This document shows positions 15,617 to 25,192 of a stretch of 56,797 nucleotides of DNA, one piece after another. Every line of letters begins with the position of its first letter. Position 1 is the first letter of the stretch. The position numbers and the translations under genes are program-made. Origin of the DNA: Syntrophomonas sp. UBA4922. Lineage in GTDB: Bacteria > Bacillota > Syntrophomonadia > Syntrophomonadales > Syntrophomonadaceae. The stretch is from contig DHBS01000032.1 in the NCBI GenBank assembly GCA_002398825.1, forward strand, positions 108,512-165,308, given 5' to 3'. The notes beneath the pieces were generated by a model. The model was not told the origin of the DNA. It saw nothing but the letters and a program-made list of their open reading frames with translations, and ran no database searches.

Positions 15617-15807
15617 TGATTCATTTCAATCCAACTTCAAAGCCCGGCAAAATATCAACACTAAAATGACGGGAATGATTCAGTAAATGGGCTCAAATGA
15701 AACCATTTACTGAATCATCCCCGTCCTGCAAAAACTCTTAATTAAGGTGTAATAAAACCCATGGCTTTATGTCTTGCTCTTGAGAAAATCCCAGTTGAAA
15801 TGAATCA
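15617..15807. repeat. Nested inverted-repeat element, MITE-like
   Basis: Outer 13-base perfect inverted repeats (TGATTCATTTCAA at 15617-15629 and its complement at 15795-15807) enclose a long palindrome. In that palindrome 15668-15690 pairs with 15703-15725 with one bulged base (core ATGATTCAGTAAATGG). The right end overlaps the last codon of the next minus-strand gene. No coding capacity is seen. It could be a small non-autonomous element or a strong terminator. Confidence 0.55.
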
Positions 15808-16551
15808 GTACATCCTCACATAGGACTTAGTGCAGGTTTGCCACCTGGGCTCACCGGTCCCGGTTTTTTCAGTAGGATATACCAGCAGGATGCAGCGCCC
15901 GTTTAAGAGCACCGGTTTCACCGTCTCTCCCAGGAGGATAAGCTCATTATCAGGCAGGCGCAGTCCCGCAGTGGTTTGCACTTCATCCACATGGGTGCGC
16001 TCTATCAAACTAGCTACAGTGATAGCTGTCCAGGCGGGCTCAATCTCGATCTTGCCCCGGAAGCGGCCGTCATTGCCGCCTACTCTAAGCCCCACTCCGG
16101 CCAAAGCGCCAATCACTCCGATTCCGGTACCGCCATGTTCAGATAGGTGAACACCGACTTTTCGGGCTAATTCATAAGCCTCCCTTTTGCTGAGAACTTC
16201 TTCTTTGGCCCGGAACCCGAAAGCTATCACCTCATCGGTCCAGGTCAGTCCGGGAACCGCAGCCACGCACAAGCCAGGATCTGATCCAGGCGCGCTCTCC
16301 TTGCGGAGAAATTCCCCAGCCAGATCGATGATATCCTGCAACAGGTGCGCCCCGGTATCAAACCCGAAACACATGGAACTGTTGTGTGAAGTGTAGGCGA
16401 TATCGGGATGAACATACAACTGGTGGCGGGTGATAGGCTGGGCGCTGCCCCAGTGTCTGTCGACAAGTTCATCGATCAGCAGGGAGGCAAGTTTGCCGGT
16501 GCCTCTGCTCTCCAAATTGTCGGTATCATCGATAGAGATATAAAGTCTCAT
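15805..16551 (-). CDS. TiaS-like N-terminal domain protein (DUF1743 group)
   Basis: 248 residues starting with YISIDDTDNLESRGTGKLAS. This is similar to the IDDTD start of archaeal tRNA(Ile2) agmatinylcytidine synthetase TiaS. The rest shows a GGTGIGVIGALAGVGLR glycine-rich region, but I see no zinc-ribbon or OB domain as in full TiaS. The function in bacteria is unknown; nucleotide or RNA binding is an inference. The ribosome site is GGGGGAATAGGAA. About 380 bases upstream on the same strand is a Moco/Tuco-type riboswitch, and this is the first clear gene after it. Confidence 0.65.
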   Translation of the reverse strand: MRLYISIDDTDNLESRGTGKLASLLIDELVDRHWGSAQPITRHQLYVHPDIAYTSHNSSMCFGFDTGAHLLQDIIDLAGEFLRKESAPGSDPGLCVAAVPGLTWTDEVIAFGFRAKEEVLSKREAYELARKVGVHLSEHGGTGIGVIGALAGVGLRVGGNDGRFRGKIEIEPAWTAITVASLIERTHVDEVQTTAGLRLPDNELILLGETVKPVLLNGRCILLVYPTEKTGTGEPRWQTCTKSYVRMY

Positions 16552-16870
16552 TTCCTATTCCCCCAGGTGTTGAATTATGTAATGAGGCATTATAATTACT
16601 GTTCTAATAGCATTATATGCCGCGGCTTTATAAATACGCCTGAGGCGCTGCAACGGCGGTGGCGGCCCGGACTCAAAGGTTCTTTGGCGGACTGATCTTA
16701 ATCCAGGAGTAATCTGCCGGGGCGGGGCTAAGGCCCCGGCAGACTCCCATAGTTATGGATCCTCTCGCTGAAACCTCTGGAGGGCCCGAGGCATATTCCA
16801 GCGGGTTAAAGGCTGCAGAGCATTGCGTCCAGATTATATCCCGGCTTATTAAACAACTTCCGTAAAACAA
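16552..16870. other. Gap between riboswitch 3 and the TiaS-like gene
   Basis: No gene is supported. A ten-base-pair GC-rich hairpin (CTGCCGGGGC / GCCCCGGCAG, 16714-16742) without a T run is the only structure seen. A gene lost from between the riboswitch and the TiaS-like gene is possible. Confidence 0.4.
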
Positions 16871-16892
16871 AAATCCTGGCCATGCCAGGATT
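16871..16892 (-). terminator. Terminator downstream of the third riboswitch
   Basis: On the minus strand an eight-base-pair stem (AATCCTGG / CCAGGATT) is followed by TTTGTTTT. It lies 40 bases after the aptamer and fits an attenuation platform. Confidence 0.75.
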
Positions 16893-16931
16893 GGTCAACC
16901 AGCGCTGATACAATTATCGCTGTTTTACTGC

Positions 16932-17029
16932 ACTCTCCTTTCCAAGCACGGGAGGCCACCCCGTTTCCAGGCTAACCCGTCGGCTGATTGCCATAACCTG
17001 TATGGTTTTAGGCAGTACAGCTCGGAGAA
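16932..17029 (-). promoter_or_regulatory. Moco/Tuco-type riboswitch, copy 3
   Basis: Read on the minus strand it shares TTTCTCCGA, CTGGAAACG, GCCTCCCG and TTGGAAAGGAGAGT with the tandem copies at 11.3-11.5 kb, and the closing stem is kept. The middle part is different, so it is an independent member, not a recent duplicate. The terminator at 16871-16892 follows. No Mo/W gene stands directly downstream. The next gene is the TiaS-like 15805-16551. Confidence 0.8.
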
Positions 17030-17276
17030 AATATGCAATTGATATATAATATTTTCGGCGAATTTTCGATAAATCCTGCCATGATGCGCATTCTTTTTAA
17101 CGTTGCTTGTTTTTACAGCTTTCAAGAAGCCAGATTGCGACCAAAACCGCCGCAACATGTTCATAAATTACAGTGAAAAGCCCCCTTTTTACCCCTAATG
17201 AGGCCCTATTTCAGATGTTATACTGGGGATACAAACCATCTTTGGCTTTTTAGCAGGGAGAGGGAGGTTATATCAG

Positions 17277-18182
17277 ATGCCACGATTATCAGCAATCCGG
17301 GCGCGGGCCTTGATAAAGCATAAGTCGGACAGACAGATCCGCCGGTTTAGAAATGCCGCTATACTGTTATTGTTTTTGTTGTTAATAGGAGCAACCGGGT
17401 GTTGGTCGCAGAAGACCCCCAAACCCCAGCCCGCTCCATCCGGCCCACAGGCTGTCCAGACCATGGATGTGGCGGTTTACTATGTGAAAAGTACGGCTGA
17501 CAATATGTACCTGGTGCGCGAAGTGCATAAGGTGGAGAAAAGCGAGGCTGTTGCCGGGGCAGCTTTGAATGAACTGATCACAGGAACACCCCAGACTGAC
17601 GGAGCTTATCGGGTGCTCCCGGCCGATACCGGAGTCCTGGGCATAAAAATCGAGCAAGGCTTGGCTACGGTCGACTTTTCAGCCGAGGTATTGCAGGCCA
17701 ATGTCGGGGCCACCGGGGAGGCTCTGGGTATAGCCAGCATTGTCAATACCCTGACCGAGTTCCCCACCGTTCAAAAAGTACAGTTCACGGTTGACGGTCG
17801 GGTCGAAAATGGTTTGGACTGGTGGGGGCATGTAGGACTGCATGACCAGCCTTTTGAACGCAACCTTAACTCGGTTTACGAACCGGTCATCTGGGCGACT
17901 GCTCCAACCCCGGGACAGACCGTATCCAGCCCGGTTAAAATCGAGGGCAGTGCGATGATATTTGAAGCCATGGTGAACTTCCGATTGAAAGAAGCCGGCG
18001 GGAAGGTTCTGGCCGAAGGCCATACCCAGGCTTCAGCCGGCGCCCCGGAACGGGGAGAGTTTTCAGCTGAGTTGGCCTTTACCCCGGCAGAGGCTGAAGA
18101 GGGGCAGTTGGAAGTCTTTGAGATCAGCATGAAAGACGGCAGCGAAGTCAACAAAGTGATCATTCCGCTAAAGTTGCCATAG
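17277..18182 (+). CDS. GerM/Gmad2 spore germination lipoprotein
   Basis: 301 residues. A basic N-terminus and one hydrophobic segment end in a lipobox-like GATGC (about residue 42). A GerMN domain (about 65-190, VAVYYVKSTADNMYLVREVHKV) and a C-terminal Gmad2 immunoglobulin-like domain (about 200-300, PVIWATAPTPGQTVSSPVKI) follow. GerM-type proteins act in sporulation and germination at the spore envelope. AGGGAGG lies nine bases before the ATG. It is apparently monocistronic. Confidence 0.88.
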   Translation: MPRLSAIRARALIKHKSDRQIRRFRNAAILLLFLLLIGATGCWSQKTPKPQPAPSGPQAVQTMDVAVYYVKSTADNMYLVREVHKVEKSEAVAGAALNELITGTPQTDGAYRVLPADTGVLGIKIEQGLATVDFSAEVLQANVGATGEALGIASIVNTLTEFPTVQKVQFTVDGRVENGLDWWGHVGLHDQPFERNLNSVYEPVIWATAPTPGQTVSSPVKIEGSAMIFEAMVNFRLKEAGGKVLAEGHTQASAGAPERGEFSAELAFTPAEAEEGQLEVFEISMKDGSEVNKVIIPLKLP

Positions 18183-18510
18183 AGCAGGCGCGGGGCCCGG
18201 ATACCAGGCCAATATGAGCGGGGCTGGCTGTAATCGGGCCTGCACTAATCTATAAAAGAAACCGTATCGCCCAGAAAGCACAATGTTCTTGATTATATTC
18301 ATGATATGCTGAATTCTGGGCCCGCTACAGGCGGAGATTGATTTTCTCAAAATAGGCCTGCCGTACAGCCGGGAAATGAAAAGGGGAGTGTGTCAGCCAA
18401 ATTAATACCACGGCAGATACTGTGCAAATCAGCCTTGAACAAGACCGGGATACCCGGCTATGTGATTATCGCATTGATCTTTATGCGGGCTGTGGAATCA
18501 TTATGGACCG
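18183..18510. other. Intergenic region, nothing recognised
   Basis: The region lies between two convergent genes. No RNA, repeat or strong terminator is visible. An 83-codon open frame starting at 18422 runs antisense into the next gene and is not credible. Confidence 0.4.
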
Positions 18511-19098
18511 CTATTTTATACTGCTGAAGGGAAGCCCAAAATGCCCCATGAACAGAAAGGTGAAAAATACAGCAAGGGCTACAGCCCAGAGAGGTTTTTT
18601 GAAATGCAGCCATATCACGGGAAACATTATGCAATCAAACAGCAGCGACCACCAGATGCTCCAGCCATTATGATAGGAAAAGAACCCCAGATTATAGGAA
18701 GTCCATTCCAATGAGGCTAAGAACACGATCCACCCCAGCAGATATAAAGGCATATACCTTTTCTTCTGGCTTTGCAGCAGTCTGACCAGATGAGTAAGGT
18801 AGAGCAGTATCAATGCGGGGAATGCGGTCAGGTTCAGCAGTAAATCGCTGCCGGTGGTCTTCAGCAACGGGGATTCGTATTCCCACAGCGGGAAATTATA
18901 GGAAATCAGATTGTAGACAAAGTTCACCAAAACGGTGAACAGCAGCGTGGGATAATAAAGCTCCCAGTGTTTCCAATCACCGAATTTCCAGGCAGCCAGA
19001 AGTGAGACGATGGTTACGATTATTTGGAAGTCTAATAACAAGGACCATTGCAATTGAATTGGCTCCTCTGCGTATAATTCAAAAATATCTTTTCCCAA
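18511..19098 (-). CDS. CBO0543-family membrane protein
   Basis: 195 residues with about five or six membrane helices, many Trp and Tyr at helix ends, and WLHFKKPLWAVALAVFFTFLF near the C-terminus. It resembles the CBO0543 group of clostridial membrane proteins of unknown function. It is isolated, with no operon partner. Confidence 0.6.
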   Translation of the reverse strand: MGKDIFELYAEEPIQLQWSLLLDFQIIVTIVSLLAAWKFGDWKHWELYYPTLLFTVLVNFVYNLISYNFPLWEYESPLLKTTGSDLLLNLTAFPALILLYLTHLVRLLQSQKKRYMPLYLLGWIVFLASLEWTSYNLGFFSYHNGWSIWWSLLFDCIMFPVIWLHFKKPLWAVALAVFFTFLFMGHFGLPFSSIK

Positions 19099-19387
19099 AG
19101 TGAATGAGGTTACTAAAACAGGCGGCGGAGACTGGGGAGAGTTCCGTTAATATTAATAAAGGTTATGAACGGCATAAAATTTTTTTTGACATCAATCAGC
19201 AAATGGGGAGTCGGGTGACTAATGAAGGTTATAGACCGCATAAAAAGGCATGAGGGGTTACCGCAACAGTAAAGCCAGTCGCAAACAGTGATGAAGGGTG
19301 ATAAATGGCCACGAATGGGCCGAGGATGATCACGGCCATCCCTAATCATTTATTAAATAAAAATCGGGGTTTTGCCCCGATTTAATC

Positions 19388-19437
19388 TTCTTATGGTACG
19401 CCTGAGAGGAATCGAACCTCCGCACCCGGCTCCGGAG
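19388..19437. repeat. attL: 50-bp copy of the tRNA-Arg 3' end
   Basis: This stretch is identical to 29199-29248, which holds the 3' half of tRNA-Arg(CCG). It starts with TTCTTATGGTACG and ends at CTCCGGAG, then the match stops. The integrase gene begins 490 bases inside. It is the left attachment site of the island. Confidence 0.92.
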
Positions 19438-19926
19438 AAATAAACATAGCAGCCCGAGCAATCTTAATATATCCTCAAATAGCCTATTCTATTGTCTTTG
19501 TTGATTATGTTATGTTTTTTTATCCCTAGAAATCCCTCATTATTACACCCTGTTTCATAGCACTGTGCACCGTTAATAGGGAAGAAGGTGCAGATGATCG
19601 CAGCATGGAACCGATCCATTCGGATCGCGACAGGTGCCATGTACGAAGTAGAATATGACGATACCCGGACTCATATAAAATCGCCTACCGTGCGTTGCAT
19701 GCAACATTAGGTACGCAGGACCCCTATCCACAACCGAATGAGGTTCTTGTGCGGGCAGTATGATAAAAGGATTTGATATACACTTGTTCTTCCAAGACAA
19801 TACTATGCTATCGATGCTTCCGGAAATAAGTCTTTTCGGAAGTTTTTTTATTTTTAGGAGGTATTTTCCCTCCCAAATCGAATAATTAACGTAAGTTTTT
19901 CACTTCCGAAAACTTTGGAGGCAGAT
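19438..19926. other. Island left arm without genes
   Basis: No credible gene is found. An intrinsic terminator (TTCCGGAA / TTTCGGAAG stem, then seven T) lies at about 19818-19851, just before the integrase promoter region. A 75-codon minus-strand frame at 19573-19800 lacks a ribosome site. Confidence 0.5.
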
Positions 19927-20823
19927 ATGCAATTAAAACTCGCCGCTAAAAATCAACCCGATATCCTTCAGCAATTTTACACCAGCCTGCGGGAAGCCGA
20001 CCTCGGCTTATCTGCAGATGGGTACACCGGAGATGTAAAAAGGTTTTTAAAGTGGATGGCAGACAGGCACGGGGCTTTCGCTCCCCAGGCAGTATCCACT
20101 TTGGACATAATGGAATATCGAACCTGGATGCAGACATCAGGAACTAACGGGATAGGGTTAGCCCCGGCCACCGTAAACCGCAACCTAAATTCGATCAAGG
20201 CGTTTTATAGGTTCTGTCAAGAAACTGATATCGTTCAGAACAATCCGGCTAGAGATGTGAAATTAATCGCCAATGCTAAAAAGCCGGCTCCCAGGTGGCT
20301 CACTAGAAATGAGCAGGCAGCCCTGATCCGTGCAGTAAAAGAGTATGGCAATTTAAGGGATGAAGCAGTAATCATTACACTACTGCATACGGGTTTAAGA
20401 GTCAGCGAACTGGCAGGACTGAGACGGCACAATATCACAATCGGCCCTCGCAGCGGGTTACTGTCCCTCATCGGCAAAGGAAACAAACACCGAGAAGTGC
20501 CCCTCAACTCTACTGTCCGTAAAACCTTATCCCAGTGGCTTGAAAAACATACTGCCGATGATTTGTTTCCTGGGAAAAAGGGAGCTTTAAGTTCAAGATC
20601 CCTATGGAATATCGTTGATAAATATGCTTATCAAGCTCGCTTAGAAGATGTTTCTCCCCACACCCTAAGACACACCTTCTGTAAAAATGCCGTAGACATG
20701 GGGATATCTCTTGAAAAAGTCGCAATGATAGCAGGGCATTCATCGCTGGATGTCACCAAGATATACATCGTACCATCAGTAAAAGACTTGCAAGACGCGG
20801 TAGAAAAGATGGCGTGGGAGTAG
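19927..20823 (+). CDS. Tyrosine recombinase / integrase
   Basis: 298 residues. The N-terminal SAM-like core-binding domain covers about 10-95 and the catalytic domain about 110-295, with Arg in HTGLRVSELAGL, HTLRHTF (HxxR), GHSS and Tyr in TKIYI. It is XerC/D-like in size. TTGGAGG six bases before the ATG at 19927 decides the start over an upstream TTG. It should catalyse excision and integration of the island at tRNA-Arg. The last 145 bases recur in degraded form at about 24596-24739. Confidence 0.9.
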   Translation: MQLKLAAKNQPDILQQFYTSLREADLGLSADGYTGDVKRFLKWMADRHGAFAPQAVSTLDIMEYRTWMQTSGTNGIGLAPATVNRNLNSIKAFYRFCQETDIVQNNPARDVKLIANAKKPAPRWLTRNEQAALIRAVKEYGNLRDEAVIITLLHTGLRVSELAGLRRHNITIGPRSGLLSLIGKGNKHREVPLNSTVRKTLSQWLEKHTADDLFPGKKGALSSRSLWNIVDKYAYQARLEDVSPHTLRHTFCKNAVDMGISLEKVAMIAGHSSLDVTKIYIVPSVKDLQDAVEKMAWE

Positions 20824-20922
20824 ATATTTGCTATGTCGGTAGTGGCTACACCAAAAGTAGCATAGACGGACAACACCTGATGTCAGTAGGCGTAGTTTTC
20901 ATGAAATGGAGATATAAGGCTC

Positions 20923-23862
20923 ATGAGCAAACATTTGAACGAGATTATAAAGCGGCTTGGGTACGCTGATTCTCCATGCCTAAAATATAAAAGTAATCAC
21001 TATGATTCAAAGAATTTGGCGGCGCATACAAGCAAGGTCTTAACTGAGTTGTCGCCATTTGCGGCATATATGGTGGACGCCGAACCTTTCGTCCTTTTCT
21101 TTGACGAACCGTCAAATCAAGATGAGCAAAAAATCATAAGCCAGAAGATTTGGAATGCACAGATTCCGGTAGCTATATTCTGCGGCTCATCAACTATTAA
21201 AATATTCAACGGATGCACGCTCGAACAAAGAACTCAACTCCTTATTGAAGCGGAGACAATTTTATTTCATACAGTTGATGAGATTGATGCAAATTCTCCA
21301 TTCTCATTTTGGGAAATTACAGATCATAGCTTTTGGGAGAAATATTCTCAGAAATTTAGTGGCAAAAAACTTAATGATGCGTTATTAGATAACCTCACTT
21401 ACCTGACGGACAAATTGAAGAATGACCACAAAGTACCATTTGCGACTAAACTTGTGCTTCGCTTGATATTCATTCGCTATTTAATTGACCGTGGTGTAGA
21501 TTTAGACTATCTTGGCTTTTCTTCCGATGTCGCGGTTTCGAGGAAAGCATTGCTGGCACTGCTAAGCGATAGGATTGCTTTGTACAAACTTTTTGCTCAT
21601 TTGAAGGGTAAATTTAACGGAAACCTTTTTGAACTTGACGACGAGATACCGGACAATCTGACGGAATCAGCACTTAGGGAACTAAAGGATTTTCTCTCCG
21701 CTGATATTTCTACGCGTTCAGGACAGCGTTCCCTCTTTGCTTTATATGATTTTAATATCATTCCGGTTGAATTGATTAGCAATATTTATGAAATTCTTCT
21801 CGGAAAAGAAGCACGGGACAAGGATAAAGCTTTCTATACGCCCCAATATTTAGTGGACTACATTCTTGATATGACGATAAATAAACATATCGAGAATAAT
21901 GGGTCTTGTAAGGTTCTCGACCCATCATGCGGCTCGGGGGTATTCTTGGTAGATAGTTATCGTCGTATGATTGAAAACAAATTAAACGGTGAATTGTATA
22001 CTGAAGACGATGACCTTTTATGCAATACGTTAAAAAACGATATCTTTGGTATTGATCTCAATCCGAGCGCCATTGATGTAGCTATATTTTCGCTTTACTT
22101 GGCTGTGTTGGATTATAAAAACCCCAAAACGCTAAAACAATTCCCTTTGCCTGATTTGAGCGGAAATAATCTGTTGGTATGCGATTTTTTCGATGAAGAT
22201 GGATTGAAGACTTTACAAAAAGTTCCTTTTGACTTTATAATAGGCAACCCGCCTTGGGGGAGCAAACCGGGAAAGCATGTGGACTATTGCCGAGAGTATG
22301 GCCATATGCAGTATATTCAAAATAATGATACCTGCCGAGCCTTTATTCTGCGTTCAAAAGATTTCAGCAAAGAAAACACAATGTGTTGCTTTGTTCTGCA
22401 TTCCAAAATGCTCTACATGCAAGGAGGTCCATCAAAGAAATTCCGTAAGTATTTGCTAACAAATATAAAAATTAAAAGTATAATTGAGCTGTCGTCGGTT
22501 AGGAAACTTGTGTTTAAAAACGCAGATGCTCCTGCTATTGTCTTATCATACAATTTTTCAGACGTGAATCAGGCAGAAAACAGGTTTGAACATATTTCTT
22601 TGAAAAGAAATGAGTTCTTCCGATTGTTCAATATCATCGTTTTAGACAAGACCGATGTTAAAAATGTACAGCAGAAATTGCTGATAGAAAATGACTGGGC
22701 GTGGAAAACTTTAGTTTACGGATTAACGGGTGATGTCGACACTATACGCAGACTGAAAACAACAACTAAGACATTAGAAGAAAGTATTGAAAATCAGCAC
22801 CCTCCTATTATTAAAGGTACAGGTGTGCAATATAATGATGGTGATTTAAATGATGCATCCCATCTTTTGGGGCGTCTGCTCCTTGACTCAAGATCCGCAA
22901 TAAATCACTTTGTGCTATTTGAAAACAATACGTCGCTTTTCGCAAAGGAAAAAATACACAGGCCGCGCAATGAAGCTTTGTTTCACGCGCCATATTGTCT
23001 CGTCATGCAGGGGCCTGATATGACGGATTATACAATGGAGGCGGTATACTCTGAAGTTGATTTTGTGTTTCATGAGGTTGTCTATGCGATTAAGGGTTCG
23101 TTAAGCCAGAAGGCATTCTTGCTTAATGCCGTTGGATTATTAAACTCAAAGTTATATGCTTATTTCAATCTCATGCTTGGTTCATTTATAGGAATTGAAA
23201 GAGAAAAACGCCAAATAGGAGAGGTGTTGTCTTTTCCCTTTATTTTTAGTGAGGACATCGCCAGACAAGTTGAAGATATACAAGCAATTAAAAGGCAAGA
23301 TGACGGCTTTATCACCAATACAGATGCTTCTGATGAAATTGATATACTCAACCGGACAATTCTTAAAGCTTTTGGATTGTCTGATAATGAGTTTGTTGAT
23401 TATGCACTTCGTATACAAACACCGCAACTAACAGGAAAAAATGATACTGATGCTAAACGTAAAGCGACTATACCGGACTACGAGATATATGGGAAGTTTT
23501 TCTACGATTACTTGTCTGAAATATTTGCAGGTACGGGAAAATATATACAAATACATGTCTACTCTACGGTCGCAAAACACTACGGCGCTATTGAGGTGAT
23601 TGTTCTCGACGAAAAACCTGCGAAGTGGTTGGTGCTTGTAGATGGCAATACCGATAATCAGAAAAAGATGTTCGCAAAATTATCGGCACATAAAACGAAT
23701 GAGCTATTTTATTCGCTCAAGGATATCATGTACTTTGATGAGCGTTCTTTCTATATCATCAAACCAAATTATTATAGGAATTGGCATCCTGCCATTGCAA
23801 AGCTCGATTTAATGGAATTAACAGATCAGATCCTTTCCAGAAAGAATGGAGGGGAAAACTGA
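20923..23862 (+). CDS. N6-adenine DNA methyltransferase with specificity region
   Basis: 979 residues. The central methylase has SAM-binding motif I VLDPSCGSGVFLVD (about 335-348) and catalytic NPPW motif IV (about 442-445). The N-terminal 290 residues are helical with a weakly nuclease-like start. The C-terminal half (about 560-960) resembles target-recognition regions of type IIG/IIS enzymes. It should methylate adenine in a target site not readable here. The stop overlaps the start of the next gene (TGATG), so the two are coupled. Its A+T-rich coding sequence is foreign to the genome. Confidence 0.85.
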   Translation: MSKHLNEIIKRLGYADSPCLKYKSNHYDSKNLAAHTSKVLTELSPFAAYMVDAEPFVLFFDEPSNQDEQKIISQKIWNAQIPVAIFCGSSTIKIFNGCTLEQRTQLLIEAETILFHTVDEIDANSPFSFWEITDHSFWEKYSQKFSGKKLNDALLDNLTYLTDKLKNDHKVPFATKLVLRLIFIRYLIDRGVDLDYLGFSSDVAVSRKALLALLSDRIALYKLFAHLKGKFNGNLFELDDEIPDNLTESALRELKDFLSADISTRSGQRSLFALYDFNIIPVELISNIYEILLGKEARDKDKAFYTPQYLVDYILDMTINKHIENNGSCKVLDPSCGSGVFLVDSYRRMIENKLNGELYTEDDDLLCNTLKNDIFGIDLNPSAIDVAIFSLYLAVLDYKNPKTLKQFPLPDLSGNNLLVCDFFDEDGLKTLQKVPFDFIIGNPPWGSKPGKHVDYCREYGHMQYIQNNDTCRAFILRSKDFSKENTMCCFVLHSKMLYMQGGPSKKFRKYLLTNIKIKSIIELSSVRKLVFKNADAPAIVLSYNFSDVNQAENRFEHISLKRNEFFRLFNIIVLDKTDVKNVQQKLLIENDWAWKTLVYGLTGDVDTIRRLKTTTKTLEESIENQHPPIIKGTGVQYNDGDLNDASHLLGRLLLDSRSAINHFVLFENNTSLFAKEKIHRPRNEALFHAPYCLVMQGPDMTDYTMEAVYSEVDFVFHEVVYAIKGSLSQKAFLLNAVGLLNSKLYAYFNLMLGSFIGIEREKRQIGEVLSFPFIFSEDIARQVEDIQAIKRQDDGFITNTDASDEIDILNRTILKAFGLSDNEFVDYALRIQTPQLTGKNDTDAKRKATIPDYEIYGKFFYDYLSEIFAGTGKYIQIHVYSTVAKHYGAIEVIVLDEKPAKWLVLVDGNTDNQKKMFAKLSAHKTNELFYSLKDIMYFDERSFYIIKPNYYRNWHPAIAKLDLMELTDQILSRKNGGEN

Positions 23863-24527
23863 TGGCAGGTTTCAAAAAGGAGATAATAAACAGCGCATTT
23901 GATTCTGGCATCATAAATGTCATAATTGCTCATCTCACCAAATGCAGCAAGCAAATGAAAGCGGATTGTGGTGCTACAGATAACTTGCTGCAAAACAATG
24001 AGGATGCTATTACCAACAGATTGATTGCTATGTATCTGAACGCAAAACCGGGTGTTTTTCGATACGAGCCTCAATCGCCGGAACACTATGATGGCGAGAC
24101 CGACCGTTATATCGGAAGAACGGACATCAAAGTTATTTCTGGAGACTACTTTCGAGATGGGAAAGCCTATCATATTGTCGAATGTAAACGTATTGACGGC
24201 ACATTTACACTTAATAAAAAGTACATAACAGAGGGGGTAGAGCGCTTCTTCAGTCCCGATCCACAACCCCAATATTCCTCATATTATCTCCAAAATATTA
24301 TGTTTGGCTATGTTGTACAAGACATTGATATTCCTGAAAATACAGATAGAATTGATAAGCTTCAAGACTCCTTATTGAAAGGCGCAACAGCCTCCCCATT
24401 TATGCTGAAGCAGAACGAAAACTCGCAATACTATGTTTATGCTTGCGGGTATGATGCCAGCGATATAGGGAAGATTGAACTGAGCCATTTATTCTTTGAT
24501 TTCGCCGATGTAATAAACGGGAAATAG
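23862..24527 (+). CDS. Probable PD-(D/E)XK nuclease partner of the methylase
   Basis: 221 residues. A nuclease-like core is suggested by RTDIKVIS followed by YHIVECKRI (residues about 87-114), the D...ExK pattern of restriction enzymes. The frame opens 27 codons earlier inside the methylase gene, but the ATG at 23862 has GGAGGGG upstream and overlaps the methylase stop by one base. Coupled translation with a methylase suggests a two-gene restriction-modification system. A regulatory or helper subunit is the alternative. Confidence 0.65.
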   Translation: MAGFKKEIINSAFDSGIINVIIAHLTKCSKQMKADCGATDNLLQNNEDAITNRLIAMYLNAKPGVFRYEPQSPEHYDGETDRYIGRTDIKVISGDYFRDGKAYHIVECKRIDGTFTLNKKYITEGVERFFSPDPQPQYSSYYLQNIMFGYVVQDIDIPENTDRIDKLQDSLLKGATASPFMLKQNENSQYYVYACGYDASDIGKIELSHLFFDFADVINGK

Positions 24528-24595
24528 GGAATTATTTATAGGCCGGCTCCTGCTGCCCTATCGAAATGCTCAGTCAAGACATGGACTATGGCAAT

Positions 24596-24739
24596 TTGTA
24601 AGAACGCAGTAGATATGGGGATATCCCTTGAAAAGTTTCTATGATAGCAGCGCATTCTTCGCTGGATATCACCAAGATATATACTGTACCTTCAGCAAAA
24701 GACCTGCAAGATGCGGTAGAGAAGATGGCTTGGGAGTAA
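24596..24739 (+). pseudogene. Remnant of an integrase C-terminus
   Basis: This stretch aligns with the last ~145 bases of the island integrase gene (20677-20823), including the GHSS-like region (here changed to AHSS), the catalytic TKIY and the final WE codons. It carries frameshifts and has no upstream part. It marks an earlier or second integrase copy. Confidence 0.8.
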
Positions 24740-24829
24740 AGAGTTGCGGGAGAACAAAATCAAAGCGAAAGAGGGCAAGGCGACATCCCATCCCCAAATA
24801 AACTAAGGTTTTCCGTCGCTTGATTATTC

Positions 24830-25115
24830 ATGAAAATTGAAGTCAAAAGAAACGACAAGGGTCAGATATATAGTCATATCAGGAGAAGATGGCTACATGA
24901 AACTTCTGAAGAAAGAGTGAGGCAAAAGTATCTTACTCTCCTAGTTAATGAATATGGATTTGACATTTAGCAAATAGATGAAGAGATTTCTGTAACCAGG
25001 CAGAGGCTTTGGCGATGCACGTGCAGGCTTTTTAATTTGGAGAACTATACAAAAAACTCAGAATAAGCCTGCCATGATTGTTGTTGCATCAAAAGCTGAG
25101 TTAATTATGTATTAT
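24830..25115 (+). pseudogene. Decayed N-terminal fragment of a type I restriction R-like gene
   Basis: Translation from 24830 gives ETSEERVRQKYLTLLVNEYG, a typical HSDR_N start. A stop codon follows, then QIDEEISVT in frame. After a frameshift the sequence continues with GDARAGFLIWRT and PAMIVVASKAE. The family nuclease motif VECKAE is changed to VASKAE. It is truncated after about 95 codons, so it is non-functional. Confidence 0.75.
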
Positions 25116-25192
25116 ATAACATTAAATTGGGTTTATATCTGGCTTCATTTGAGTCTGAACTAATAATCTTGTTTAGTTTAGGAGACCTAATT

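Noticed and set aside
16925..17164. 79-codon minus-strand open frame
   Set aside because: It coincides with the Moco/Tuco-type riboswitch, whose structure explains the sequence, and it has no ribosome site.
19113..19349. 78-codon minus-strand open frame
   Set aside because: It has no ribosome site, runs through a promoter-like AT-rich region and has low-complexity composition.
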